The notes under the pieces: model-generated
What the model was told of the DNA's origin: nothing
Database searches by the model: none
What the model saw: only the letters and a program-made list of their open reading frames with translations
Part shown: one piece after another, positions 17,373-25,562 of the stretch
Layout: the number at the start of each line of letters is the position of its first letter
Position numbering within the stretch: the first letter of the stretch is position 1
NCBI RefSeq assembly: GCF_008086045.1
Contig: NZ_VSEY01000028.1
Coordinates: 112,259-176,258, forward strand
DNA from: Nonomuraea sp. PA05
GTDB taxonomy: Bacteria; Actinomycetota; Actinomycetes; Streptosporangiales; Streptosporangiaceae
Direction: 5' to 3'
Length of the DNA stretch: 64,000 nucleotides
Position numbers and translations under genes: made by a program

Positions 17373-18611
17373 GTGTCTGACACCAGATCCTCCCCATCGG
17401 CCACGCCCCAGCGCAGCCCCGAGGAGCAAGGGCCCGCCAACACGGGGGCCCGCTGGCCGTTGCCGGAAGAGGCGTTCTGGAGCGAGTCCACCGACCCGCA
17501 CGGGGCCGCCCCCGGCGAGCGCACCGCGCCGCAGGCGGCGGTCGCCACGAAGCCGGCCTCGGGAGAGAAGCGGCAGGAGCAGCCGCAGCCACAACCGGCC
17601 GCCGAGCCGGCCAAGCGCAGGCGCGACCCGTTCCTCGACAACGTCAAGTTCATCCTGATCGCGCTGGTGCCGATCGGCCACTCGCTGGTGCCGACGCTGG
17701 CCGCCGACTCGGCGCGGGCGGCCTACATCTTCATCTACGTCTTCCACATGCCGCTGTTCGTGGTGATCAGCGGCTACCTGTCCAGGAACTTCTGGAACTC
17801 CAACGCGAAGACCAACAAGCTGGTCGACACCTTCCTCGTCCCCTACGTGATCGTCGAGGTGGGCTACGCCGCGCTCCGCGCCGCACTCGGCGGCAAGTGG
17901 AGTCTGACGATCATCGACCCGGCGTGGCTCAACTGGTACCTGCTGGCGCTGCTGTTCTGGCGGTTGTCCACACCGGTGTGGAAGCGGATGAAGTACCCGG
18001 TTCCGGTGGCGATCGCGATCTACCTGTTCGCCGGGTTCTCGCAGATCTCCGGCGACTTCAGCATGGACCGGTTCTTCGGCCTGCTGCCGTTCTTCGTGAT
18101 CGGCCTGGTGCTGCAGCCCGAGCATTTCGAGATGCTCAACCGGCGCTGGATCAAGATCGCCTCCGGGGGCATCCTCCTCGGCGCGGCAGCGGTGGCGATC
18201 TTCCTCGCGTCCAGGGGGGCGAAGCTGGGCCCGTTCTACTTCAAGAACAGCTACCAGGACCTCAACCTGTCCTGGTACATGGGCCTCGGCATGCGCGTCG
18301 GCCTGCTCGTCTGCGCGCTGGCCATGTGCCTCGCCGTGCTCGCGCTGGTGCCTAGGAAGGAGACCTGGTACACCGACCTCGGCACCCGCACGCTCTACTG
18401 CTACCTGCTGCACGGCATCCCGGTGCTGATCGCCAAGGAGATGGGCTGGCTGTCGGTCCCGTGGCTGTACGGGCCGCTGGGCGTGCTGGCGATCAGCGCG
18501 AGCTGCTTCGCGCTGGCCATCGTGCTGTGCCTGCCGGAGACCCGAACGGTGTTCAAGTGGGTGCTGGAGCCCCGCCTGACCTGGCTCTATCGGCGCCCCT
18601 CCCGAAGTTAA
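17373..18611 (+). CDS. Membrane acyltransferase (acyltransferase 3 / fucose 4-O-acetylase type)
   Basis: The first 88 residues are hydrophilic and disordered, rich in Pro, Glu and Ala. About ten hydrophobic segments follow. The acyltransferase 3 signature is present: KFILIALVPIGHSL, then FHMPLFVVISGYL and a late LHGIPVL. Such proteins acetylate sugars or surface polymers across the membrane. The GTG start is 174 bp after the LCP gene; the gap contains no other gene. It probably decorates the glycan built by this locus. The acyl group and acceptor are unknown. Confidence 0.86.
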   Translation: MSDTRSSPSATPQRSPEEQGPANTGARWPLPEEAFWSESTDPHGAAPGERTAPQAAVATKPASGEKRQEQPQPQPAAEPAKRRRDPFLDNVKFILIALVPIGHSLVPTLAADSARAAYIFIYVFHMPLFVVISGYLSRNFWNSNAKTNKLVDTFLVPYVIVEVGYAALRAALGGKWSLTIIDPAWLNWYLLALLFWRLSTPVWKRMKYPVPVAIAIYLFAGFSQISGDFSMDRFFGLLPFFVIGLVLQPEHFEMLNRRWIKIASGGILLGAAAVAIFLASRGAKLGPFYFKNSYQDLNLSWYMGLGMRVGLLVCALAMCLAVLALVPRKETWYTDLGTRTLYCYLLHGIPVLIAKEMGWLSVPWLYGPLGVLAISASCFALAIVLCLPETRTVFKWVLEPRLTWLYRRPSRS

Positions 18612-18667
18612 GCAGCCGTTCCACCCGCATTAACGCCTTTGACCTGGTAACCGCTCAGCATCGACAC

Positions 18668-19630
18668 ATGCGCGCTTGTGTCGCCACGACCGTCCATCAT
18701 CCCGAGGACGCCCGGATCATGCACCGGCAGATCCGGGCGCTGCTCGACGCGGGCCACGAGGTGACCTACGTCGCGCCCTTCACCTACTTCAACGTGACCC
18801 CCGCCATGGGGCTGACCGCGATCGACGTGGCCCGCCAGGCGTCCCACAGCCGGGCGCGCGCCGCGCTCAGGCGCGGCGTGCGGGACGCGGACCTGCTGAT
18901 CGTGCACGACCACCGGCTGCTGCGGGCGCTGCCGTACCGGCGGCCTCCGGTCGTCTGGGACGTACGCGAGGAGGCGACTTCCAAGCAACTGTCCCGCGCC
19001 GCGAGGCGGCATCGGGTGATCACCCCCTCCGTGGTCCCCGAGGCGACCCTGGTGTCACCCAGTCCTCCCCCTCCTGGCGACACCAGGGTCGTGCACATCG
19101 GCCGGCTGGCGGCCGACCGCGGCGTGACCGAGCTGATCGGGCTGGCCGAGCGCCTGGTCCCGCACGGCGTCCGGCTGGACCTCATCGGCGCCGCCGCCCG
19201 CGACGTGCGCCCGCTGCTGCGGGACGCGCAGCGGGTCGGCCTGCTCGACTGGTTCGGATACGTGCCCAACCGGCACGCCCTGCGCATGGCCGAGGGCGCG
19301 CTGGCCGGGCTGTCGCTGGCCGACGACACGGTCAGGACCCTGCCCACCAAGATCATGGACTACATGGGCAGGGGGCTGCCGGTGATCACCACCCCGCAGG
19401 GCGCCTCGCTGGTCGAGGGCGTCGGGTGCGGGCTCGTGGTGCCGCTGGACGTGGACGCGGTGCTGAACGCCGTCCTGGACCTGAAGGAGGACGTGGCGCG
19501 GCGGGTCAGGCTCGGCGCCCAGGGGCACGCGGAGGCGCGGCTGCGGCACCACTGGCCGGATCACGCCGACGCGTTCGTGCGGCGGGCCGAGTCGTGGGCC
19601 GGGGTGACCAGGCACGCTCTGGCCGTCTAG
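18668..19630 (+). CDS. GT4-like glycosyltransferase
   Basis: This 320-residue protein begins MRACVATTVHHPEDARI and has the two-lobe GT-B layout. VVHIGRLAADRGV opens the C-terminal lobe and YMGRGLPVITTPQG forms the donor-site region. It is somewhat shorter than usual for GT4 and its N-lobe is compact. No Shine-Dalgarno sequence is visible at the ATG, so it may be leaderless or weakly translated. It follows the acyltransferase on the same strand. Its last 26 bases are part of a 32-bp tandem duplication that crosses the stop codon. Confidence 0.8.
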   Translation: MRACVATTVHHPEDARIMHRQIRALLDAGHEVTYVAPFTYFNVTPAMGLTAIDVARQASHSRARAALRRGVRDADLLIVHDHRLLRALPYRRPPVVWDVREEATSKQLSRAARRHRVITPSVVPEATLVSPSPPPPGDTRVVHIGRLAADRGVTELIGLAERLVPHGVRLDLIGAAARDVRPLLRDAQRVGLLDWFGYVPNRHALRMAEGALAGLSLADDTVRTLPTKIMDYMGRGLPVITTPQGASLVEGVGCGLVVPLDVDAVLNAVLDLKEDVARRVRLGAQGHAEARLRHHWPDHADAFVRRAESWAGVTRHALAV

Positions 19631-19668
19631 GCGGGATGACCAGGCACGCGCGCGGCCGTCTGGTCTAG
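19605..19668 (+). repeat. 32-bp duplication of a gene 3' end
   Basis: Two imperfect copies begin with TGACCAGGCACGC at 19605 and 19637. Each ends near GGCCGTCT. The first contains the glycosyltransferase stop at 19628-19630; the second lies between that gene and the convergent anti-sigma gene. Confidence 0.75.
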
Positions 19669-20573
19669 GGGCGGTCCAGGTCGAAGGTGACATCGGCCAG
19701 CCGGACGGTGCGAACGCGCGGGTCCTCGATGAGCTTGCGCAGCTCCGCGACCGAGGCGAGCTGGTCCACGTAGGCGTAGGCCAGGCCGTCGCCCGCCGCC
19801 TTGCGCAGCCGGTTCAGGGACAGGTCGAACCTGCGCAGGTTCGCGTCGTCGTGCTCGCGCAGCAGGCCGACCCAGGTCCGGAAGTTGTCCAGCCCGACCC
19901 CGCAGCCCTGCTTCCCCTCGGCGAACTCGCCGCGATCCCACGTGATGTCGCCCCAGGTGATGGGCAGCGAACCCGTCCTGCGCTCGTAGACCACCTTGTC
20001 GGCGCACGTTCTGTTCTGGTCCAGGAACCCCTTCAGCTCGGCCTCCTTGAGCGGCGCGGCGAACTCCACCACCGCCAGCGCGTTGAGCCCGTCCGGCAGT
20101 CTCGCCAGCACCTTGCGGACCTGCTCCTTGGGCGCCAGCGTGCCACCGACGTCGAACAAGGAGATGGAGAGCCTGGTGCCGGCGGTGCTGCCCAGGGGCA
20201 GGCGGCCCACGCGCCCGAAGAAGTCCTGGCTGATGGTGTAGGTCCCGCCCCCCGTCGGCCAGAAGCCCCCGATTGCGCGCAGCGGGGAGGCGCTCGCTTG
20301 GAACGACATCGACCACGGGGTGGTCTCGCAGCAGTCGCCCACAGTCACGGTGTAGGCCGGGTTGTAGAGCTTGAAGGCGGTGCCGAGCACGTCCATCATG
20401 CGCCGTTCCCGGTCACCGCGTTGCTGGACGAGGGATGAACCGAGCGTGGCCACCAGCGCGAGCGCCAGCAGCACCGCCAGCACGCTGGAGGTCGTCCTGA
20501 GCAGCCCCCTGCGGACGGCCTTCCTGGTCAGCTTGGGGTCGAAGTCCGGCATTTCCGGAAAGTCATCACTCAT
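19665..20573 (-). CDS. Probable anti-sigma factor (Sigma_reg_N/Sigma_reg_C type)
   Basis: The N-terminus (DFDPKLTRKAVRRGLLRTTSSVL) is a short cytoplasmic part running into one membrane segment at about residues 28-50. It matches what I know of the sigma-factor-regulator N-terminal family, better known from Firmicutes YhfM-like proteins. The extracellular remainder has paired cysteines and ends in a likely sensing domain. I chose the ATG that overlaps the sigma-factor stop codon (ATGAGTGA), four codons inside the longest frame. The coupling with the ECF sigma gene directly upstream supports an anti-sigma role. The signal sensed is unknown. Confidence 0.75.
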   Translation of the reverse strand: MSDDFPEMPDFDPKLTRKAVRRGLLRTTSSVLAVLLALALVATLGSSLVQQRGDRERRMMDVLGTAFKLYNPAYTVTVGDCCETTPWSMSFQASASPLRAIGGFWPTGGGTYTISQDFFGRVGRLPLGSTAGTRLSISLFDVGGTLAPKEQVRKVLARLPDGLNALAVVEFAAPLKEAELKGFLDQNRTCADKVVYERRTGSLPITWGDITWDRGEFAEGKQGCGVGLDNFRTWVGLLREHDDANLRRFDLSLNRLRKAAGDGLAYAYVDQLASVAELRKLIEDPRVRTVRLADVTFDLDRP

Positions 20574-21012
20574 GGGGCACTCCATAGGTCTCGGCGAAGG
20601 CGTTCCTGGCGCGCCACAACGCGGTCTTGATCGAGGCGTGCTTCCTGCCGGTCATCGCGGCCACCTCCACGAGCGAGAAGCCCTCGAAGTAGACCAGCGT
20701 GAGCAGCCTCCGGTGCTGCTCGGGCAGCCGGGCGAGCGCGTCGCGCACCTCCAGGGAGTCCACGTGGAACCCGGGCGCGCCCAGCTCGTCCGGCTCGGGC
20801 AGCGGCAGCTCGCGCCGCGAACGGCGGACGTGGTCGACGAGCACGTTGCGCGCGATCGTGAGCAGCCACGCGGCCGGATTCTCGCCGCGCCAGCCCAGCA
20901 GGGCCCTGGTCGCCTTGACGAACGTCTCCTGTGCCAGGTCTTCCGCGAGGTGGGGGTCACGGGTCCTGCGCAGGAGGAACCCGCACACGAGCGGCCAGTG
21001 CTCGCGATACAA
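20566..21012 (-). CDS. ECF-family RNA polymerase sigma factor
   Basis: This is a small sigma factor with region 2 (DPHLAEDLAQETFVKATRAL, then WLLTIARNVLVDHVRRSRR) and region 4 (LPEQHRRLLTLVYFEGFSLVEVAAMTG, helix-turn-helix). An in-frame stop lies about 30 bases upstream and no ATG or GTG falls between, so translation probably starts at TTG (21010-21012), giving 148 residues. A non-canonical ATC start a few codons earlier cannot be excluded. It is coupled to the membrane anti-sigma gene and has an ECF-like promoter in front of it. Confidence 0.88.
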   Translation of the reverse strand: MYREHWPLVCGFLLRRTRDPHLAEDLAQETFVKATRALLGWRGENPAAWLLTIARNVLVDHVRRSRRELPLPEPDELGAPGFHVDSLEVRDALARLPEQHRRLLTLVYFEGFSLVEVAAMTGRKHASIKTALWRARNAFAETYGVPHE

Positions 21013-21061
21013 GTCCTCGATGATGGCGCCCCCCGTGGTCTGTTCATTGTCACATCACACG

Positions 21062-21089
21062 TAGACGGGACCGGGGCGGGAATGGTCAC
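21062..21089 (-). promoter_or_regulatory. Candidate autoregulatory ECF promoter
   Basis: On the minus strand GTGACC (21084-21089) and CGTCTA (21062-21067) are separated by 16 bp. This spacing and the CGTC core in the -10 are typical of ECF sigma promoters. It lies about 50 bp before the sigma-factor start. Confidence 0.5.
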
Positions 21090-21118
21090 ACGGCTTTCTG
21101 GTTGATGTACTTGGACCC

Positions 21119-21832
21119 ATGGCATCGCATCAGATCCAGGGCCGGACGGTGGGCATGCCCGTACGGGTGAGGGACGCCGAGGTGTGCAGTGCCCTCTACC
21201 CGGTGCGTGCCGACGCCGCCCGGGCGGTGATCGCGTACTCAGGGCTGGACGTGGCAGAGGTGCTGCCCGGCAAGGCCGTCTGCGTGCTGGTGTTCGTGGA
21301 CTACCGCGACGGCGACCTCGACACCTACCACGAGTTCGGCATGGCCTTCCTCGTGCGCCCGCCGGGCTCGGCCGGCTCCGTGGGGCCGGGCGAGCTGCGG
21401 CACGCCGGGGTGTTCGTGCACTGGCTGCCGGTGGACCAGGGGTTCACGCTGGAGGCCGGGCGCACTCTGTGGGGTTTCCCCAAGGAGCTGGCGGACATCG
21501 AGCTGCGGCTCTCGTCGCCGTACAAGAGGTGCATCCTGCGCAAGGACGGGCGGCTCGTGCTCGACATGCTCGTCAAGCCGGGGCTGCCCGTGCCGGCCGG
21601 GGCCGCGATGGCGCCGCTGGACGCCTACACGCATCGCGACGGGGTCACCCGGCGGGTGCCGTGGAGCGTGCGGGCCAAGGGGGCCAGGGTGCGGCCCAGC
21701 GGGGCGTTGATCCGGCTGGGCAACCATCCCATCGCCAAGGAGCTGAGCGAGCTGGGGTTGCCCAAGCGGGCGCTGTTCAGCACGACGATCTCGCACGCCG
21801 AGATGAGCTTCGGCGAGGCGAGCGAGGCCTGA
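21119..21832 (+). CDS. Acetoacetate decarboxylase-family protein
   Basis: This 237-residue protein has the ADC fold signatures GRTLWGFPKELADIEL (about residues 118-133) and VFVDYRDGDLDTYHEF. True acetoacetate decarboxylases use a Lys as Schiff base. The lysine in GFPKE aligns with a conserved substrate-pocket residue, but I could not identify the Schiff-base lysine with certainty. Many actinobacterial members are of unknown substrate. It is divergent from the sigma-factor gene and convergent with a GT2 gene across a strong hairpin. Confidence 0.75.
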   Translation: MASHQIQGRTVGMPVRVRDAEVCSALYPVRADAARAVIAYSGLDVAEVLPGKAVCVLVFVDYRDGDLDTYHEFGMAFLVRPPGSAGSVGPGELRHAGVFVHWLPVDQGFTLEAGRTLWGFPKELADIELRLSSPYKRCILRKDGRLVLDMLVKPGLPVPAGAAMAPLDAYTHRDGVTRRVPWSVRAKGARVRPSGALIRLGNHPIAKELSELGLPKRALFSTTISHAEMSFGEASEA

Positions 21833-21835
21833 GCC

Positions 21836-21861
21836 GGAGGGAGGGATCCATCCCTCCCCCG
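21836..21861. terminator. Bidirectional hairpin between convergent genes
   Basis: GGGAGGGAT (21839-21847) pairs with ATCCCTCCC (21850-21858), flanked by further G/C pairing. It fills the short gap between the ADC-family gene and the convergent glycosyltransferase, so it can end transcription from both sides. There is no clear T run. Confidence 0.7.
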
Positions 21862-21865
21862 GCCC

Positions 21866-22780
21866 TCAGACGATCGGCGGCCGGCCGAGCTTGACCATCC
21901 GCCAAGCCGTGGCCCAGGCCATCGGCCGGCGCTCACCGGCAGGAGTCCGCAGCCCCTCGAAGAAGCCGGAGAACCACGCCTTCAGCGCCCCAGAGGCCCC
22001 GCGCTCGCGGATCACGGTGAGCACGACCCAGTTGGTCAGGTACAGGAACGCCAGTGGCCACGGCAGGTTCCGGCGGGCCAGCCACACCCGGTTGCGGGCG
22101 TTGAGCCGGTGGAACTCGGCGTGCCTGGTCGGCGGCACCTGCGGGTGGTACATCACCGTCTCGGCGTCGTACTCGATGCGGTAGCCCTCGCCGAGCAGCC
22201 GCCAGGCCAGGTCGGTCTCCTCGTGCGCGTAGAAGAAGCGCTCGGGCAGGCCGCCCACCTGGAGGAAGGCGGAGCGCCTGATCGCCGAGGCGCCGCCGAG
22301 GAAGGTGGTGACGGGGCTGGACCGCTGGGGGTCGCCCGCGCGCAGGCGCGGGACGTGGCGGCGCTGGCTGCCGCTCCCGTCAGGGTCCATGATGCGGAAG
22401 GAGATCACGGCCAGGTCGGGCTCGGTGGCGAAGCGGTCCCGCACGTGCGAGACGACCTTCGGGTTGGCGTACCAGCCGTCGTCGTCGAGGAACAGCACGA
22501 CGTCTCCCGAGCACTCCTCCACGCCCCGGTTACGGCCGGCGGGGATGCCCGTGTTCTGATCGAGCCGGATCGCTTTCACGACCGCGGCCGACCCCTCGGG
22601 TGGCGTCGCCGACACCTCGGGCACGTCGGCACCGTTGCCTACGATCACCACCTCGACGTCGCCGTCGACCTGGTTGAGCGCGGACTCGACCGCCCGGTTC
22701 AGCTCCGCGACCCGGTTGCCCATGGTGAGGATGACGCACGAGATCTTCAACGAATCACTGTCCTGACGCGTTGAGAGCAC
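21866..22780 (-). CDS. GT2 glycosyltransferase, rhamnosyltransferase-like
   Basis: This 304-residue inverting GT-A enzyme has ISCVILTMGNR, a diphosphate-binding FLDDDGWY, and ERFFYAHEETDLAWRLL carrying the catalytic-base region ED-like EETD. It resembles WbbL-type transferases that add rhamnose or another sugar to lipid-linked glycans. A hydrophobic stretch near residues 245-260 may anchor it. The GTG start lacks a clear Shine-Dalgarno; a TTG 11 codons later is the alternative. It is the last gene before a terminator hairpin. Confidence 0.85.
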   Translation of the reverse strand: MLSTRQDSDSLKISCVILTMGNRVAELNRAVESALNQVDGDVEVVIVGNGADVPEVSATPPEGSAAVVKAIRLDQNTGIPAGRNRGVEECSGDVVLFLDDDGWYANPKVVSHVRDRFATEPDLAVISFRIMDPDGSGSQRRHVPRLRAGDPQRSSPVTTFLGGASAIRRSAFLQVGGLPERFFYAHEETDLAWRLLGEGYRIEYDAETVMYHPQVPPTRHAEFHRLNARNRVWLARRNLPWPLAFLYLTNWVVLTVIRERGASGALKAWFSGFFEGLRTPAGERRPMAWATAWRMVKLGRPPIV

Positions 22781-22936
22781 GAGCGGAGCATTCTTTCATG
22801 ATCACCGAGTCTGCTGGTCTGCATGGTCTGGGAATGGTGAAGCTAAGCGTATCGGAACCGACGATGAACCCCCACCGAACGGCGGACGTCCGATCAATAC
22901 GACGGACGAAAGGCTTCCTCGGTTCCAGGCGCGCCA

Positions 22937-23704
22937 TCAAGCCAGTCGCCTCGACGCCATGATGCTGATCAGGTGCAGGACGGTCTGCAGCGCGGCGGCG
23001 AGCAGACAGGCCACCACGAGCACCCGCGTGGCCGTCAGATCGCCGATGACCAGGTCGATCACCGCGGTCACCACGGCCAGCATGGACAGCTCGATCGGCT
23101 GCACGATGCGGTGGAACTTCGTGGCCGCCAGCACCCGCCGCCCCAGCCCGAGCAGCCCGGAGCGGAACTGCACGGCCGCGGCCTCGCTCGCGGCTCCCAG
23201 CCCGCCCTTGGCCCGGGCCACTTCGACGAGGTCGCTCTCGGCCTTGATGAGGATGGCGCCGAGCGCGGCGGCGAAGCCGAAGACCGTGTACCAGTCGGGC
23301 AGCACGGCCGAGGCCCGCCAGCCCAGCCCGGCCAGCACCGCGGCCTCGGCGAAGTATGCGCCGACCCGGTCGAGGTAGACGCCCGCCAGGGACGTCTTGC
23401 CCGTCCAGCGGGCCAGCTCGCCGTCGGAGCAGTCGAGCAGCAGGTAGACCTGGATCAGTAAGGCGGCCAGGACCGCCGCCCAGAGCCCCGGCAGGGCCAG
23501 CACGACGCCGGCCAGGACCCCGGCCACCGTCATCACCCAGGTGAGCTGGTTGGGCGTGACGGAGGTCTTGGTGAACATCCAGGTGACGTAGATGGACAGG
23601 CGGCGCATGTAGAGCACGCCCGCCCAGTGCTCGCCGTTCCTGCGCTCCAGGTGGCCGGGTGGCTGGGCCACCTGGCGCAGCTCAGCTACCGAAGGCCCGG
23701 ACAT
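22937..23704 (-). CDS. CDP-alcohol phosphatidyltransferase-family protein, variant active site
   Basis: Members couple a CDP-activated group to an alcohol, with the motif D-x2-DG-x2-AR-x8-G-x3-D-x3-D inside the membrane. Here it reads DCSDGELAR (Asp91, Asp94) then G108 and Asp112. The last aspartate, usually the catalytic base, is replaced by Ala116. About six hydrophobic segments surround it. The gene starts 23 bp inside the preceding dehydrogenase gene, so the two are tightly coupled. It may make a polyol-phosphate-linked lipid from the CDP-polyol supplied by this cluster. The missing Asp leaves its activity open. Confidence 0.82.
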   Translation of the reverse strand: MSGPSVAELRQVAQPPGHLERRNGEHWAGVLYMRRLSIYVTWMFTKTSVTPNQLTWVMTVAGVLAGVVLALPGLWAAVLAALLIQVYLLLDCSDGELARWTGKTSLAGVYLDRVGAYFAEAAVLAGLGWRASAVLPDWYTVFGFAAALGAILIKAESDLVEVARAKGGLGAASEAAAVQFRSGLLGLGRRVLAATKFHRIVQPIELSMLAVVTAVIDLVIGDLTATRVLVVACLLAAALQTVLHLISIMASRRLA

Positions 23705-24740
23705 AGTCCCCCACCCGATCGCGGATCTCCGAGTCCTGCATGCGCAGGTGCTCCAGGATCGTGTAACGGCCGGGACGGGTGGCCGGGGCCAGCGCGATGA
23801 CCTCGGCGAACTGCTCGGCGCTCAGCCCGATGTCGCCGGGGACGACGGGCAGCTCGTGCCGGCGCAGGCAGTCGACCACCTGTTTGACGCGGGCGTCGTC
23901 CTGTCTGAGGAAGAAGCAGAAGGCGGCGCCGATGCCGGCGAGCTCGCCGTGGTTGGAGGTGCCGGGGAAGAGCTGATCCACGGCATGAAGGATCTCATGG
24001 TCTCCACCGCTCGCGGGCCGCGAAGAGCCCGCGACGACCATCGACATGCCCGACAGGATCAGCGACTCGGCCAGGACGGTCAGGAACCCGTCGGACTCGA
24101 TGGAGTCGGTGCGCCCGATGAGCGCCTCGGCGGCGGTGCGGGACATCGAGCAGGCCAGCCCGTCGATCGGCTCGCCGCGCTCGACGTTGCCGAGCTGCCA
24201 GTCCTCGATGGCCGACAGGTTGCTCACCACGTCGCCCACGCCCGCCCTGACCAGCGACTCGGGCGCGTTGTGCACGAAGTCGAGGTCGACCAGGATGGCC
24301 AGCGGCATCGGCACGCCGAAGGAGCCCTTGCCGCCCTCGTAGACGAGCGAGGCGGTGGGCGAGCAGATGCCGTCGTGGGAGAGGTTGGTGGCCACCGCGA
24401 CCATGGGGATGCCTGCCAGGGAGGCGGCGTACTTGGTCACGTCGATCGTCTTGCCGCCGCCCACGCCCACGACCACCTCGTAGGCCGCCTTGCGCAGGTC
24501 GGCGCCGAGCGAGACGGCCGCGTCGACCGACCCGTCGGCCACCCTGAACACCTCGGCCTCGCCCAGCGTGGGCGCGATGAGGCTCTCGATGTGGTCGCCC
24601 TGGCCCATGCCGACGGCCACCGCGACCCTGCCGGAGGTCGCCACGCGGCTGTCGGCCAGCAGGGCGCCGAGCTCGGCGACCGCGCCGCGCCTGACGTCCA
24701 TGGTCAGCGGCGCCGGCAACATCCTCGCTAGAAGCGGCAT
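23682..24740 (-). CDS. Glycerol-1-phosphate dehydrogenase-like (EgsA/AraM family)
   Basis: This 352-residue protein belongs to the iron/zinc-type alcohol dehydrogenase superfamily. The NAD-binding GVGGGKTIDVTKYAA lies at about residues 92-106. Metal-ligand candidates are the Asp in GVGDVVSNL and the His residues in GGDHEILHAVDQLF and GTSNHGE. Family members reduce dihydroxyacetone phosphate to glycerol-1-phosphate. The stereochemistry cannot be read here, and other phosphorylated polyols are possible. It sits between a cytidylyltransferase and a CDP-alcohol transferase. The three form a logical chain: make a polyol phosphate, activate it with CTP, transfer it to a lipid. Confidence 0.85.
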   Translation of the reverse strand: MPLLARMLPAPLTMDVRRGAVAELGALLADSRVATSGRVAVAVGMGQGDHIESLIAPTLGEAEVFRVADGSVDAAVSLGADLRKAAYEVVVGVGGGKTIDVTKYAASLAGIPMVAVATNLSHDGICSPTASLVYEGGKGSFGVPMPLAILVDLDFVHNAPESLVRAGVGDVVSNLSAIEDWQLGNVERGEPIDGLACSMSRTAAEALIGRTDSIESDGFLTVLAESLILSGMSMVVAGSSRPASGGDHEILHAVDQLFPGTSNHGELAGIGAAFCFFLRQDDARVKQVVDCLRRHELPVVPGDIGLSAEQFAEVIALAPATRPGRYTILEHLRMQDSEIRDRVGDYVRAFGS

Positions 24741-24750
24741 CCGCGCCCCC

Positions 24751-25485
24751 TCAGTAGTGAACGGCTATGGCGCGGGCCTTGGCCAGGTCGTCGTGGTTGT
24801 CCACCTCGACCCAGTCGACCTCTCCGATGGGCGCGGCGTGGATGATCTCGCCGCGGTCGACCATCTCCTGGTAACCGTCCTCGTAGTAGAGCTGCGGGTC
24901 GCGCTCGAAGGTGGCCTTGAGCGCGTCGGCCAGCCGGTCGGCGGCGGCCGGCCTGATGAGGGTGGCGCCGATGTACTCGCCGTACGCCTGCGCCGGGTCC
25001 ATCAGCTTGGTGATGCGGCGCAGCGCGCCCTCCGGCGACAGGGTGACCTTCATCTCCTCGTCGGCCAGCGACTTGACGTCGTCGACGGCCAGCAGGATGT
25101 CGCTGGTCTCGGGCGCGGCGAGCAGCGTCTTCTCGATGGAGACCGGGTGCACGGTGTCGCCGTTGACCAGGAGCGCGCCCTGGGCGAAGTAGTCGCGCGC
25201 GCACCACAGGGAGTAGGCGTTGTTCCACTCCTCGGCCTTGTCGTTGTGCACGAGGGTGAGCTTGACGCCGTGGCGCTCCTCCAGGGCCTCCTTGCGCTCG
25301 TGTACGGCCTGCGCCGCGTAACCGACGACGACCACGACGTCCCGCAGGCCCACCTCGGCGAGATTGCGCAGCGAGATGTCCATGATCGTGGTCTCGCCGT
25401 CGACCGGCACGAGCGCCTTGGGCAGCGTGTCGGTGTACGGCCGCAGGCGTCGTCCGGCCCCAGCGGCCAGAACCATTCCCAGCAA
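24751..25485 (-). CDS. LicC-like cytidylyltransferase
   Basis: This 244-residue nucleotidyltransferase opens with LGMVLAAGAGRRLRPYTDTLPK and has WNNAYSLWCA, LLVNGDTV and VEVDNHDD. The pattern is close to phosphocholine cytidylyltransferases (LicC) and inositol-1-phosphate cytidylyltransferases. I start it at TTG (25483-25485), preceded by GAGGAG at a normal distance; the longer frame adds unlikely sequence. It is 10 bp upstream of the G1P-dehydrogenase-like gene. A CDP-polyol product is the best guess from context. Confidence 0.85.
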   Translation of the reverse strand: MLGMVLAAGAGRRLRPYTDTLPKALVPVDGETTIMDISLRNLAEVGLRDVVVVVGYAAQAVHERKEALEERHGVKLTLVHNDKAEEWNNAYSLWCARDYFAQGALLVNGDTVHPVSIEKTLLAAPETSDILLAVDDVKSLADEEMKVTLSPEGALRRITKLMDPAQAYGEYIGATLIRPAAADRLADALKATFERDPQLYYEDGYQEMVDRGEIIHAAPIGEVDWVEVDNHDDLAKARAIAVHY

Positions 25486-25562
25486 CGTGCACTCCTCAGT
25501 CGAGCATGACTCCGATGGCCCAAAGAGTATTCGTCTTTGGGCCCCGTGCGGGTAATCCGGCG

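Noticed and set aside
15702..18413. Minus-strand open frame of 903 codons
   Set aside because: It is antisense to the LCP and acyltransferase genes, which have clear motifs; high GC alone explains the long frame.
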